Positions 17,830-27,600 of a DNA stretch of 64,000 nt are shown one piece after another. The stretch's first letter is position 1; every line of letters begins with the position of its first letter. The notes beneath the pieces were generated by a model that worked only from the letters and a program-made list of their open reading frames with translations, did no database searches and was not told the DNA's origin. The position numbers and the translations under genes are program-made. Source of the DNA: Polynucleobacter sp. MWH-Jannik1A5 (GTDB lineage Bacteria > Pseudomonadota > Gammaproteobacteria > Burkholderiales > Burkholderiaceae); the NCBI RefSeq assembly GCF_018881795.1, contig NZ_JACVPQ010000001.1, positions 124,001-188,000 of the forward strand, given 5' to 3'.

Positions 17830-18983
17830 GGCGATTTCTTTAACAAAGCATCTACCACCTTAATGCGCTGACCTTCTTTAATTTCAGCATCGCTATAGAG
17901 AACAACTTCATCACCACTCTTAAGTCCGCCCAGAATAACCACTTGACCATTTAAGCCGTTTTGTCCAATTTGTACCCGAGCAAAATGGGGCTTGCCATCC
18001 TTGAGCACCCATACCCCAGTTTCATCACCCCTCTTTTTAATGCTTGCATTGGGCAAGCTAAGGCCATATTCACTGGGGGCTAATTGCAATGTCACTTCTG
18101 CCATCTCTCCAATTGAAACAGTCTTAGGCATATCTATCATTTCAATTTGGGCGATGCGTTCTTCTGCAACGCTATCACTGAGCATCTCAACGCGAACTAC
18201 CTTGCCCGAGATTGGGTGATGTGGATTAGAGCGCAATATCACATTTGCATCTAAGCCAACGGCTAATCCCATTGACTTACCTTGGTCAAAACGCGTCTTA
18301 ATCCATAGGCTCGTTGGGTCGATTAACTTTAAAACTGCCTGACCAGCAATAACGGTTGAGCCTGGCTCGGCATCCCTAGATGTAATGATCCCATCTACTG
18401 GAGCCCTTAATTTAATATTAAGCTCTTGTTGTTTAAGCCCAGCCAAATCAGCGGTCGTTTTTTGAACAATCGCTTTTGCTGAATTGAGCTCTTGTGACTT
18501 TCCTTCAACAACAATTGGACTAATAAAATTCTTGTTACCCAATTCAACATAACGCTTATGCGTTTCTGAAGCTAGTAGTAAACGTGCTTTTGCATCAGTC
18601 ACTTGTGCCTCAGCAGCAATCATTCTCTGATTCAGATCAATAGAATCCATCTCGGCAAGTAATTGCCCTTCTTTAACCAAATTGCCCACATCTACATATA
18701 CGTTTAAAACGCGTCCAGCAACTACCGGCCCCATCAAATACGCCCGCCTGGCTTCAACTGTTCCTACCCCGAATAGCGTAGGCGCAAGCGATTGGTCGCT
18801 AACTTTAATAATCGTCACTTTAGTTGATGCTAAAGGCCCAGAATTTAGAACAACAAATCCAAATACGACCAATAAAAATGTAAGCGTGAGACCCATCAGT
18901 AATTGACGACGGGTAATGTCCAATTCACGCATTCGGAGCAGCAGTGAACTAAAAAGTTCTTTTAATTTAATTGTGGTATTCAT
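17826..18983 (-). CDS. HlyD-family membrane-fusion adaptor
   Basis: 385 residues. A single N-terminal membrane anchor lies at about 29-49. The lipoyl half-motif VAGRVLNVYVDVGNLVKEGQ is followed by an alpha-hairpin with AEAQVTDAKARLLLASE, then the second lipoyl half RAPVDGIITSRDAEPGSTV and beta-barrel domains. It bridges the permease to an outer-membrane channel. No TolC-like gene is nearby, so a channel encoded elsewhere must be used. It is the first gene of the exporter operon; the 508 bases upstream hold its promoter and a long palindrome. Confidence 0.88.
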   Translation of the reverse strand: MNTTIKLKELFSSLLLRMRELDITRRQLLMGLTLTFLLVVFGFVVLNSGPLASTKVTIIKVSDQSLAPTLFGVGTVEARRAYLMGPVVAGRVLNVYVDVGNLVKEGQLLAEMDSIDLNQRMIAAEAQVTDAKARLLLASETHKRYVELGNKNFISPIVVEGKSQELNSAKAIVQKTTADLAGLKQQELNIKLRAPVDGIITSRDAEPGSTVIAGQAVLKLIDPTSLWIKTRFDQGKSMGLAVGLDANVILRSNPHHPISGKVVRVEMLSDSVAEERIAQIEMIDMPKTVSIGEMAEVTLQLAPSEYGLSLPNASIKKRGDETGVWVLKDGKPHFARVQIGQNGLNGQVVILGGLKSGDEVVLYSDAEIKEGQRIKVVDALLKKSP

Positions 18984-19491
18984 ATTTGAATCTAGGTTTA
19001 TATTTTGCGAACCATCAATAAACTTAAGTGAACGAGATGTGTCCCTTAATGATGCTCCTTTTGGTTGTCAAATAGCGATTTAATTACCCATCTCACAGGA
19101 GATCAACTCAATCAAAGTTAACTCTCGCTTTTTGTCTACTTTGCTTTTTCTTGGATCATTATTCATTATATTTTAAGATATAATGAATAATGATCTTCAG
19201 GCAGCAAAAAAATTAAATAAACTAAAAATGCATTATTTCTACCCGAAGATAAATCCAAAAAACACAACATTGATAATAAGAATTCAATGGCCAATATGTG
19301 ATCGCTTAATCTAGCAATAGCTGTCCTTCTATTGTAGATTTGGGTATTTGCGAAGTCTTTTGAAGCTTAAACCTTAGTCAAAGCAACGCCTAGATAAATA
19401 ACCCAACTAAATTTAAAGGTTCTCGTAGTTTAATTTCAGATTGGAGATTTTGCGTTTTCAAGTGTATCGATTAATGCCTCCAAAAAAGAAA
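18984..19491. other. Gene-poor intergenic region with long palindrome
   Basis: 508 AT-rich bases upstream of the adaptor gene. The clear structure is the perfect 18+18 palindrome at 19154-19195, listed separately. A 43-codon plus-strand frame (19183-19314) starts inside it, but has no ribosome site and no recognisable protein. I see no other gene. Confidence 0.6.
19154..19195. repeat. Perfect 18-base inverted repeat with six-base spacer
   Basis: GATCATTATTCATTATAT (19154-19171) and its exact complement ATATAATGAATAATGATC (19178-19195) are separated by TTTAAG. It is AT-rich and lacks a T-tract, so it is not a standard terminator. It lies about 170 bases upstream of the exporter operon. It could be an operator for a dimeric regulator or a DNA cruciform. 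Confidence 0.8.
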
Positions 19492-19707
19492 TTAATCCTC
19501 AAAAATATTAGGAATTCCATTTAATAAAATTTTTTTTGAACTTGATACTGACTCATCCAGATCAGACTCTATAATTTTCCTAAAATTAGTGCAATTATCT
19601 CTATGCACACACTCAGACAGAGTTTGATGCTTTTTACGATCGTTATATGCCGTGCAATGATCGCGAGTCCAGCTTCCGTCCAACGGGCAAGAATCTTTCT
19701 TTCCCAT
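19492..19707 (-). CDS. Small cysteine-containing hypothetical protein
   Basis: 71 residues from an ATG at 19707, preceded by GGGGGT; a GTG four codons upstream is an alternative. Five cysteines occur (at about residues 7, 19, 33, 39 and 0-3 from nearby CVHRDNCTNF and DSCPLDGSW motifs), spaced in a way that could bind metal or form disulfides. No signal peptide or membrane helix is seen, and no family is recognised. It stands alone on the minus strand between the exporter operon and the HPP gene. It may be a real small gene or chance. Confidence 0.4.
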   Translation of the reverse strand: MGKKDSCPLDGSWTRDHCTAYNDRKKHQTLSECVHRDNCTNFRKIIESDLDESVSSSKKILLNGIPNIFED

Positions 19708-19802
19708 ACACACCCCCACTTAGTCAAAAATACTGCATTGAGGTAATTTAAAGCGCATCCCAAGACTAGGACTTAATCTAAATTACATATGTTGCGTTGC
19801 TT

Positions 19803-20351
19803 TTAACCCTGTTTGCTAAGTTCCTTAATCGGGTAGGGTTTCTTGGTTAATTTTCCGTACAGATATGCAGCGGCAACCAGGACTAACGAGTCCGCAAAAA
19901 TAGGATAGATCGCAAAGTAATAGCTACTAATATTTCCAGCGGCGATAAACATTGCCAGTAATAAAGCTGTTGGGCTAAAGCACTTTAAACTATACATAGC
20001 TAAAGCTGAAGCGACAACCGCTGCTGGCATTCCCACAAATGGCGAAGGGAAGATAGAGACGCTGGCTGCAGCCAATAATGCAGAAACCACGTTGCCTTCG
20101 ATAATTGCCTTAGGATGAAACATCGGGCTAGATGGCATTAGAAAAATCATCAGCGCCATCACCAAAAAAGCAGCATTGATAGGCACCGCTTGCTCAGTTG
20201 TGCCAACTAGCTCATTAAACATGATGACAGCAATAATCAGTACATCTACCCCAAAGCAAATCCTAAGGATTTCTAGCCAAGAAAATCCATAAGGATCGGG
20301 CGGAATATACTTTTTAAGTCTAGATAGATAGTTTTCCCAACGATTACTCAT
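19803..20351 (-). CDS. HPP-family integral membrane protein
   Basis: 182 residues with four to five hydrophobic helices (about 28-46, 58-72, 86-103, 107-122, 127-165). The motif PSSPMFHPKAIIEGNVVSALL fits the HPP family, whose best-studied plant and cyanobacterial members transport nitrite into organelles or cells. The gene lies 68 bases after the nitroreductase-like gene and points the same way as the nar operon. This context supports a nitrite or nitrate role here. The link is family knowledge plus neighbourhood, not direct proof. Confidence 0.8.
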   Translation of the reverse strand: MSNRWENYLSRLKKYIPPDPYGFSWLEILRICFGVDVLIIAVIMFNELVGTTEQAVPINAAFLVMALMIFLMPSSPMFHPKAIIEGNVVSALLAAASVSIFPSPFVGMPAAVVASALAMYSLKCFSPTALLLAMFIAAGNISSYYFAIYPIFADSLVLVAAAYLYGKLTKKPYPIKELSKQG

Positions 20352-20419
20352 ATCTTATAGAATTTAGCAGAAATCAATATTCAAGCTATATTTGTTTAGG
20401 TTATTAGTTAATTAGGCGC

Positions 20420-21010
20420 TTAGAACTCCAAGGTAGTCACAAATTCGGAGGGGACCATACGTGACTTTGGAGGGGTGGATCTATCTGGGGTGCCTATATT
20501 AATAAAACACAATGGATCCTCGTAATCTTGAAGGCCAAATAGCTCCCTTACCGGCTTCATATACATTGATTTACCACTTGTTGGACTTGCACCAAATCCC
20601 ATAGCATGGGAAATTAAAAAGACGTTCTGTATGGCACATCCAGCAGAAATAATTCGTTCGCTAGGTGGAACTTCTGAATCCGTACCTCTAGCATTCACAA
20701 TTGCTAGCATTACCAAAGGTGCTCTATGGGCTTTAACCATGGCGTCCTGAACTTGTTGCTCAGTTGCGCCCGGGTCCCGCTCAAGCAATGATTTTGCAAA
20801 GGCGTCCGCTAATAACCCCCTGCACTCAAGAGGGCAGATAACAAAACGCCACGGACGAGTCAAATTATGATCAGGCGCCGTCGCAGCCATCGAAAAAATA
20901 GTTTCCAATTGCTCTGGGGTAGGCCCAGGCTGAAATAGCCTTTTAGGCAAAAATGATTGTCTTGAGCTAATTAATGCTGCCGCCATTTCTGCAGTCTGGT
21001 TATTCGACAT
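20420..21010 (-). CDS. Nitroreductase-family flavoprotein
   Basis: 196 residues from the ATG at 21010, which follows GGAG at ten bases and overlaps the carbonic anhydrase gene by 11 bases; ATGs upstream would run deeper into that gene. Visible nitroreductase features are SRQSFLPKRLFQPGPTPEQLETIF (split here as the usual N-terminal R-S-x-R substitute), AATAPDHNLTRPWRF and the FMN-binding C-terminal half with SAGCAIQNVFLISHAMGFGA. These enzymes use FMN and NAD(P)H to reduce nitro or quinone compounds. It is transcribed at the tail of the nar cluster; the substrate is unknown. Confidence 0.85.
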   Translation of the reverse strand: MSNNQTAEMAAALISSRQSFLPKRLFQPGPTPEQLETIFSMAATAPDHNLTRPWRFVICPLECRGLLADAFAKSLLERDPGATEQQVQDAMVKAHRAPLVMLAIVNARGTDSEVPPSERIISAGCAIQNVFLISHAMGFGASPTSGKSMYMKPVRELFGLQDYEDPLCFINIGTPDRSTPPKSRMVPSEFVTTLEF

Positions 21011-21680
21011 GTTTTGGATCTCCATCAAAATGATCATCAGCGTAAGGCCCAGTTCCGCAGTTATCTGCATGGTGCGCCGGGATAAACTTTCCTTCAGTTA
21101 CATCAAATACCTGCACTTCACCCTCTTCAATTACGTAATACCAACCGTGAAGGGTTAACTCCTTGTTTTCAACTTGTGAGCGAACCATTGGGTATTCCAT
21201 TAAACGTTCTAGCTGCAAGATGACTGAGCGTTGCTCCACCCTTCGGAGTGCCTCAGGGGTTTGGCAGACCGGCAAAAGTGCCTCATCAATTAATTCAAGC
21301 CAAGCACTTAAATTAATCGCCTCTTCTGGCACCCCTTCATAAGCTGACCTGACTGCCCCACAATGACTATGTCCACATACAACAATTCGACTGACCTTTA
21401 GTTGCATTACTGCAAATTCAATTCCTGCAGCCGTCCCATGAATACCATAGGAGCCATCGTAAGGTGGAACAATGGCGCCTACATTGCGCAAAATAAACAA
21501 GTCCCCAGGCCCCGTTCCGGTAAGTAAATATGGAACAATTCTGGAATCAGAACAACCTAAAAATAAGGTTTTAGGTGTCTGCCCATTTTGAATAAGGCTT
21601 GTAAATTCTTGGCGATGCGCCGGGAAATATTCTGTCCGAAATTTGCGCAGTCGATCTAATAACTCATCTGGCATCGTCAA
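21000..21680 (-). CDS. Beta-class carbonic anhydrase
   Basis: 226 residues. Zinc ligands are C43 in FLGCSDSR, H104 and C107 in CGHSHCGA; the catalytic dyad D45/R47 is intact. It interconverts CO2 and bicarbonate. It starts 13 bases after narI, clearly within nar-operon spacing, and overlaps the next gene. A carbonic anhydrase as part of a nitrate-reductase operon is uncommon. It might balance protons or supply bicarbonate under anaerobic growth. Firm as an enzyme; its role here is an inference. Confidence 0.94.
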   Translation of the reverse strand: MTMPDELLDRLRKFRTEYFPAHRQEFTSLIQNGQTPKTLFLGCSDSRIVPYLLTGTGPGDLFILRNVGAIVPPYDGSYGIHGTAAGIEFAVMQLKVSRIVVCGHSHCGAVRSAYEGVPEEAINLSAWLELIDEALLPVCQTPEALRRVEQRSVILQLERLMEYPMVRSQVENKELTLHGWYYVIEEGEVQVFDVTEGKFIPAHHADNCGTGPYADDHFDGDPKHVE

Positions 21681-21693
21681 TTGCTCTCATCGT

Positions 21694-22395
21694 TTACTTA
21701 CGACCCATACCGAATTTTCTACTACGTACAATTTGATATGGTCTTACCAGATAGGTGATGGATGCAAACCCGCTCCAAACATGGACTAGGCGAGTAAATG
21801 GGAATATTAAGAAGATTGTCATACCTAAGAACATGTGCAATTTAAATACCCAATCTACCCCACTTAATAACTCAACAGCTCCACCGCGTAAGGTGACTAT
21901 ATGTTGAGCCCAGCCTGCCAGCTTCATCATGACCGAACCATCTAAATGTTGGCCAGATAGAGGAATGGTTGCAAGGCCAAGAAATAACTGAAGCCAAAGC
22001 AAAACTGCAATCAAAATATCGCTAGGCCTAGATGTCGCGCGAATGCGGTCATCAGTTAAACGTCTGTGCAATAAGATTGTTAGGCCGATAAATCCAAACA
22101 CCCCAGCAATTCCCCCGCTAGCCATAGCCATTACTTGCTTTTGACCGGCCGTAATAAATGGCTCATACAAGAAATGTGGTGTCAGCATGCCAAAGAAGTG
22201 GCCAAAGAATAAAAAGAGTACGCCAATATGAAAGAAGATGCTGCCTATGCGCAATTGTTTCTTACGTAATAATTGGCTTGAGTCGCTTTTCCAGGTGTAC
22301 TGATCCCTATCAAACCGAATAAGACTTCCTACAAAAAATACCGCAAGGCAAATATAAGGATAAATTCCAAAAATAAATGTATCTAGATAGCTCAT
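21694..22395 (-). CDS. narI: NarI respiratory nitrate reductase, cytochrome b subunit
   Basis: 233 residues with five membrane helices. The two N-terminal haem ligands are H56 and H66 (FFHIGVLFLFFGHFFG), exactly where E. coli NarI has them. The other pair lies in KLHMFLGMTIFLIFPFTRLVHVWSG near the C-terminus. NarI oxidises quinol at the membrane and passes electrons to NarH. Its start overlaps the narJ stop by four bases. Length and motifs are normal, so the complex should be functional. Confidence 0.96.
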   Translation of the reverse strand: MSYLDTFIFGIYPYICLAVFFVGSLIRFDRDQYTWKSDSSQLLRKKQLRIGSIFFHIGVLFLFFGHFFGMLTPHFLYEPFITAGQKQVMAMASGGIAGVFGFIGLTILLHRRLTDDRIRATSRPSDILIAVLLWLQLFLGLATIPLSGQHLDGSVMMKLAGWAQHIVTLRGGAVELLSGVDWVFKLHMFLGMTIFLIFPFTRLVHVWSGFASITYLVRPYQIVRSRKFGMGRK

Positions 22396-23072
22396 GGCTG
22401 AACTCCTTTGAACTCTTTCGCACGTTTGACAAATTGAAGCGGTTGCTCTTCACCAGGTTTGGATTGGCCACGGGTTGAGCATCCACCAAATGCTGGAGGC
22501 TCTGCCCACTCTTCATCCATAGACTCTTCCTCAATCTTCAATTCAACAATTTTGAATTTTTCACCGGAGAACTCTATAGCTGCAGCTATCAACCATGCGT
22601 AACGGTTATTACGAGCAACTAAAGTGGAGTAGACGGCATTCAAGATATGGGCCATTTCCCCAATAAATTGCTTGGACTGATCTAAGGGTAGTGTTGAGGC
22701 AAACTCGAGAATTACCGACAAGTGATCGGGAAGCTCATTAGCACTTAACTCTAAACCACCATCTTTATAAGTTTGAAGTAAGTCGACCATAGCTTGACCG
22801 CGCTCACGAGAGTCTCCATGAACATGCTCAAACAAGTGCAGGGATGTCGCCCTACCTCGATCAAAGCACTCTACATATTCTTCCTGCAGGTCATACAAAT
22901 CTGCAGATTCCAGGTGGTTAACAAAATCAACTAGACCGGCATGAACCTTTTTAGTGAGCTTTGGCATTGCCAATAGCGCACTAGTCACTTCGGCTGAATG
23001 CTGAATAAGCTCTGCATCTGGATACTGAAGAAATCTAGAAAGCGCTCGTAATGGTAGTGAATGTTTCATCAT
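22392..23072 (-). CDS. narJ: NarJ nitrate-reductase assembly chaperone
   Basis: 226 residues. The all-helical core shows LRALSRFLQYPDAELIQH, ECFDRGRATSLHLFEHVHGDSRERGQAM (the NarJ hallmark, about 73-100) and ANELPDHLSVILEF. It binds the NarG N-terminus to insert the molybdenum cofactor and times the membrane docking of NarGH. The C-terminal tail is polar and lysine-rich. It starts five bases after narH and overlaps narI, the standard narGHJI order. Confidence 0.95.
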   Translation of the reverse strand: MMKHSLPLRALSRFLQYPDAELIQHSAEVTSALLAMPKLTKKVHAGLVDFVNHLESADLYDLQEEYVECFDRGRATSLHLFEHVHGDSRERGQAMVDLLQTYKDGGLELSANELPDHLSVILEFASTLPLDQSKQFIGEMAHILNAVYSTLVARNNRYAWLIAAAIEFSGEKFKIVELKIEEESMDEEWAEPPAFGGCSTRGQSKPGEEQPLQFVKRAKEFKGVQP

Positions 23073-23077
23073 GTCTC

Positions 23078-24601
23078 CTAAACAGCCGGCTTAATTGGAA
23101 TGGTGCGACGCTTAGTACCGCCGAAGAGACTTGCTTCAGAGTCGCCATCAGAGCATCCGTTTCCAAAAGTAAAGCCGCAACTTCCCTTCATATCGAATGT
23201 ATTTTCTGCATACTCACGATGCGATGTTGGAATGACAAAACGATCTTCATAGTTAGCAATCGCCATGGTCTGATACATATCTTCTACCTGATCTTCGGAG
23301 ATGCCAGCCTGTTTCAATGCCTCTAGATTGCGTGTGCCATCCACATGCTTATCTCGCTGCCATGCCCTCATTGCCAACATTTTTTCTAAGGCGGATATCA
23401 CCGGAGCCTCATCTCCAGCAGTTAACATATTGGCTAAATATTGCACCGGAATACGTAACTGCTTCACATCTGGAATATGGCCATTTACTCCGACATAACC
23501 AGCCTCCACTGCCCCAGTAACCGGGGAAAGTGGTGGAACATACCAAACCATTGGAAGCGTTCTATATTCTGGATGAAGTGGTAATGCAATTTTCCAATCC
23601 ATCGCCATTTTGTATACAGGACTCTTTTTGGCAGACTCCACCCAAGATGGAGGCACGCCGTCAGCTAAAGCTTGTTTCTGTACTTCTGGATCATTTGGAT
23701 CCAAAAATACCTTCAACTGTGCTTTATATAAATCTTTTTCGTTCTCAACGCTGGCAGCGCTTTCAATTTGGTCGGCATCGTAAAGCATGACACCTAAATA
23801 ACGGATACGGCCAACACAGGTTTCCGAACAGACTGTTGGTTGACCCGCCTCAATACGTGGATAGCAGAAAATGCATTTCTCTGCTTTACCGCTTTTCCAG
23901 TTGTAATAAATCTTTTTGTACGGACATGCAGAGACGCACATACGCCATCCACGGCATTTATCCTGGTCAATTAAAACAATCCCATCCTCTTCACGCTTGT
24001 AAATAGAACCTGATGGACAAGATGCAACGCAAGCAGGGTTCAAACAATGCTCACACAGACGTGGCATATACATCATGAATGTATTTTCGAACTGTCCCCA
24101 TACGTCTTTTTGCATTTGATCAAAGTTGGAGTCTTTACTACGTTTTGCGAACTCACCACCAAGAATTTCTTCCCAGTTTGGGCCCCACTCTATCTTCTCC
24201 ATGCGCTTGCCAGTGATTAAGCTTCTTGGGCGAGCAGTCGGAGTGGCCTTAGATTCGGGAGCGCTTTGTAAATGCTCATAGTCAAATGTAAATGGTTCGT
24301 AGTAATCGTCTATTTCTGGCAAATTAGGGTTGCCAAATAAGTTCATCCAAATCTTGGACCTACCACCTTGTTTAGGCTCAATCTTGCCATTGCTTTTACG
24401 CTTCCAGCCACCCTTCCACTTCTCTTGATCTTCCCAATTTTTTGGGTAACCGATTCCTGGTTTTGTTTCAACGTTATTAAACCAGGCGTACTCCATCCCT
24501 GGACGATTCGTCCAAACCTGCTTGCAAGTAACGGAGCATGTGTGACAGCCGATACATTTATCCAGATTTAAGACCATGCCAATTTGTGCGCGAATTTTCA
24601 T
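23078..24601 (-). CDS. narH: NarH nitrate reductase iron-sulfur subunit
   Basis: 507 residues, close to E. coli NarH. The four iron-sulfur cluster motifs are visible: CIGCHTCSVTCKQVW at the N-terminus, CEHCLNPACVASCPSG, CRGWRMCVSACPYK (the tryptophan marks the 3Fe-4S site) and EKCIFCYPRIEAGQPTVCSETC. It wires electrons from NarI to NarG on the cytoplasmic face. It lies 12 bases after narG. All cysteines expected for the family seem intact. Confidence 0.97.
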   Translation of the reverse strand: MKIRAQIGMVLNLDKCIGCHTCSVTCKQVWTNRPGMEYAWFNNVETKPGIGYPKNWEDQEKWKGGWKRKSNGKIEPKQGGRSKIWMNLFGNPNLPEIDDYYEPFTFDYEHLQSAPESKATPTARPRSLITGKRMEKIEWGPNWEEILGGEFAKRSKDSNFDQMQKDVWGQFENTFMMYMPRLCEHCLNPACVASCPSGSIYKREEDGIVLIDQDKCRGWRMCVSACPYKKIYYNWKSGKAEKCIFCYPRIEAGQPTVCSETCVGRIRYLGVMLYDADQIESAASVENEKDLYKAQLKVFLDPNDPEVQKQALADGVPPSWVESAKKSPVYKMAMDWKIALPLHPEYRTLPMVWYVPPLSPVTGAVEAGYVGVNGHIPDVKQLRIPVQYLANMLTAGDEAPVISALEKMLAMRAWQRDKHVDGTRNLEALKQAGISEDQVEDMYQTMAIANYEDRFVIPTSHREYAENTFDMKGSCGFTFGNGCSDGDSEASLFGGTKRRTIPIKPAV

Positions 24602-24613
24602 CTATTTTCTCCG

Positions 24614-27600
24614 TTACGCTTGAACTGTGTTGGCATTTTCACTATCAAGCCAATCAATATTTCGCATCTTCCGAACTGTCACAAACTCATCTCGGTTAGT
24701 TCCAATCGTTCCGTAGTAATTAAATCCATAACTAAGTTGCGCATAACCACCAATCATGTGTGTGGGCTTAAGAACAATCCGCGTTACCGAGTTATGAATA
24801 CCACCGCGCATACCAGTAATCTCAGATCCTGGCGTATTGATGATCTTCTCTTGAGCGTGATACATCATGACCATTCCTGGATTTACCCTTTGGCTCACGA
24901 CAGCTCTCGCTGCTATTGCTCCATTGGCGTTATATAGCTCAACCCAATCGTTATCCACAATACCAGCTTTAACCGCATCATCTTCACTCAACCAAACGAC
25001 TGGTCCACCACGATTCAGAGTCAGCATCATCAAGTTATCGCTATAGGTGGAATGAATGCCCCACTTTTGATGCGGCGTAATGAAGTTCAAAACAATTTCT
25101 TTATTTCCATTAGGCTTAATGCCCTTGACCTCAATAATGGTCTTTAAATCTACCGGCGGTCTATAAGAAACAAATCCTTCGCCAAATGCCCGCATCCACT
25201 TGTGATCCTGATAGAACTGTTGACGGCCAGTCAATGTTCTCCAAGGAATGTACTCATGAACGTTTGTATAACAAGCGTTATAAGAAACTTTTTCACTCTC
25301 CAGTCCAGACCAAGTTGGCGAACTGATGATCTTTCTTGGCTGCGCCTGAATATCACGGAAACGAATCTTCTCATCCTCGCGATGCAAAGCTAAATGCGCA
25401 TGCTCAAGGCCCGTGATTTTGGATAATGCATCCCAAGCCTTGACTGCTACATGACCATTTGTCTCAGGAGCAAGCATTAATACAACCTCAGCAGCATCAA
25501 TATCCGTTGAGATTTTTGCCATCCCCTTCATCTCACCATGCTCAACACGACCATTGAGCTCGCGCAACTGCTCCACTTCAACCTTGGTATCCCAGGCAAT
25601 ACCCTTCCCGCCATTTCCAACCTTGTCCATCAGTGGACCTAAGGCTGTAAAGCGGTTATAAGTATTTGGATAGTCACGCTCTACTACGGCAATTTGAGGC
25701 GCAGTTTTGCCGGGTATGAGATCGCACTCACCTTTCTTCCATTCCTGCACATCAAATGCCTGAGCTAATTCAGCGGGCGTATCGTGCATTAAGGGAGTCA
25801 TCACAATCTCTTTTTCAACACCCAGATGACCTACGCACACTTCTGAAAACTTTTTCGCAAATCCTTTATAGATATCCCAATCACTACGAGCCTCCCAAGC
25901 AGGGTCAACGGCTGTAGATAACGGATGGATAAATGGATGCATGTCGCTAGTATTAAGGTCATTCTTCTCATACCAAGTAGCAGTAGGTAGAACAATGTCG
26001 GAATACAAACAGGTAGTACTCATCCGAAAATCTAAGGTCACTAATAAATCAAGCTTGCCTTCAGGCGCCTTATCATGCCACTCGACTTCAGAAGGTCTTG
26101 CCTCATCAACTCCAAGATCCTTGCCCTGAACACCGTGACTTGTTCCCAGTAGGTGTTTTAAGAAATACTCGTGCCCTTTTCCTGAGGATCCTAAAATATT
26201 AGATCTCCATACGAACATATTTCGCGGCCAATTGCTTGGATGATCTGGGTCCTCGCAACTCATTTGTAATGTTCCAGACTTCAAGCCATCAACAACATAT
26301 TCCTTAGGATCTTTACCTGCAGCAAGAGCCTCTTTTACAACCTCAAGGGGATTTGTCTTTAACTGGGGAGCCGATGGCAACCAACCCATCCGCTCTGCAC
26401 GGACGTTAAAGTCAATCATGCTGCCCGTGTACTCCTCTTTATTTGCTAGGGGCGATAACACCTCCTCCATACCAAGTTTTTCATAGCGCCATTGATCGGT
26501 ATGCGCATAAAAGAAGCTGGTAGAGTTTTGCTGACGCGGTGGACGAATCCAATCCAGTGCAAAAGCCAGGGGGGTCCAACCAGTTTGTGGGCGTAATTTT
26601 TCTTGACCTACATAGTGAGCCCAGCCACCACCGCTCTGGCCGATACAGCCACACATCATTAACATATTAATGATGCCGCGGTAATTCATATCACAGTGAT
26701 ACCAATGATTCATCGCAGCGCCAATAATGACCATTGACTTGCCTTTAGTCTTTTCTGCATTTTCTGCAAATTGACGAGCCACTGCGATTACTTGCTCACG
26801 CTTTACTCCGGTAATAGATTCTTGCCATGCTGGAGTATAGGGAACATTGTCATCATAAGATTTGGCGCATTCACCACCTAATCCACGGTCAATTCCATAA
26901 TTACCTGCCAATAAGTCAAAAACTGTTGCTACAAATACTTCTTTTTCAACGCCATTCTCAGTAAGAATAATTTTCTTAGCAGGTATATTCTGAACAAGAA
27001 CATCACTTTGCTTATTTGCATCAAAATATGGTGTATCAATACCACCAAAGTATGGGAATCCAACGGGGACAACATCATGTATTGACTGATCCTCCATTAG
27101 TGATAACTTCAATTTCACATCATTACCGTAATTAGCTTCTTTTGATTCTAGATTCCATTTACCCTGGTCTTTACGTCCTTCCGGACCCCATCTAAATCCA
27201 ATGGACCCATTCGGTACTACCGGCTTGCCAGCTGTATCGAATGCAACCGTTTTCCAGTCGGCGCCATTAGTCTGGCCAAGCTTGCCATCAAAATCGCTTG
27301 AACGCGCATAGCGTCCAGGAACCAATACTTTTCTGCCGTCATCCAATACTTTTTCTTCCAGCATCACCAGATTTGGCATATCTGTATAGCGACGTACGTA
27401 ATCATCAAAATACTCAGTGCGCTTATTGAAATAAAACTCTTTCAGAATGACATGCCCCATGGCCATCGCAATCGCAGCATCTGTACCCTGCTTAGGGTGC
27501 ATCCAAATGTCTGCTAATTTAGAAATTTCGGCATAGTCCGGAGTGATTGCCACCGTTTTAGCACCCTTATATCTCACCTCAGTAAAAAAGTGCGCATCGG

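Noticed and set aside
19183..19314. 43-codon plus-strand frame after the long palindrome
   Set aside because: Its start lies inside the palindrome arm, it lacks a ribosome site and its product resembles no protein I know.
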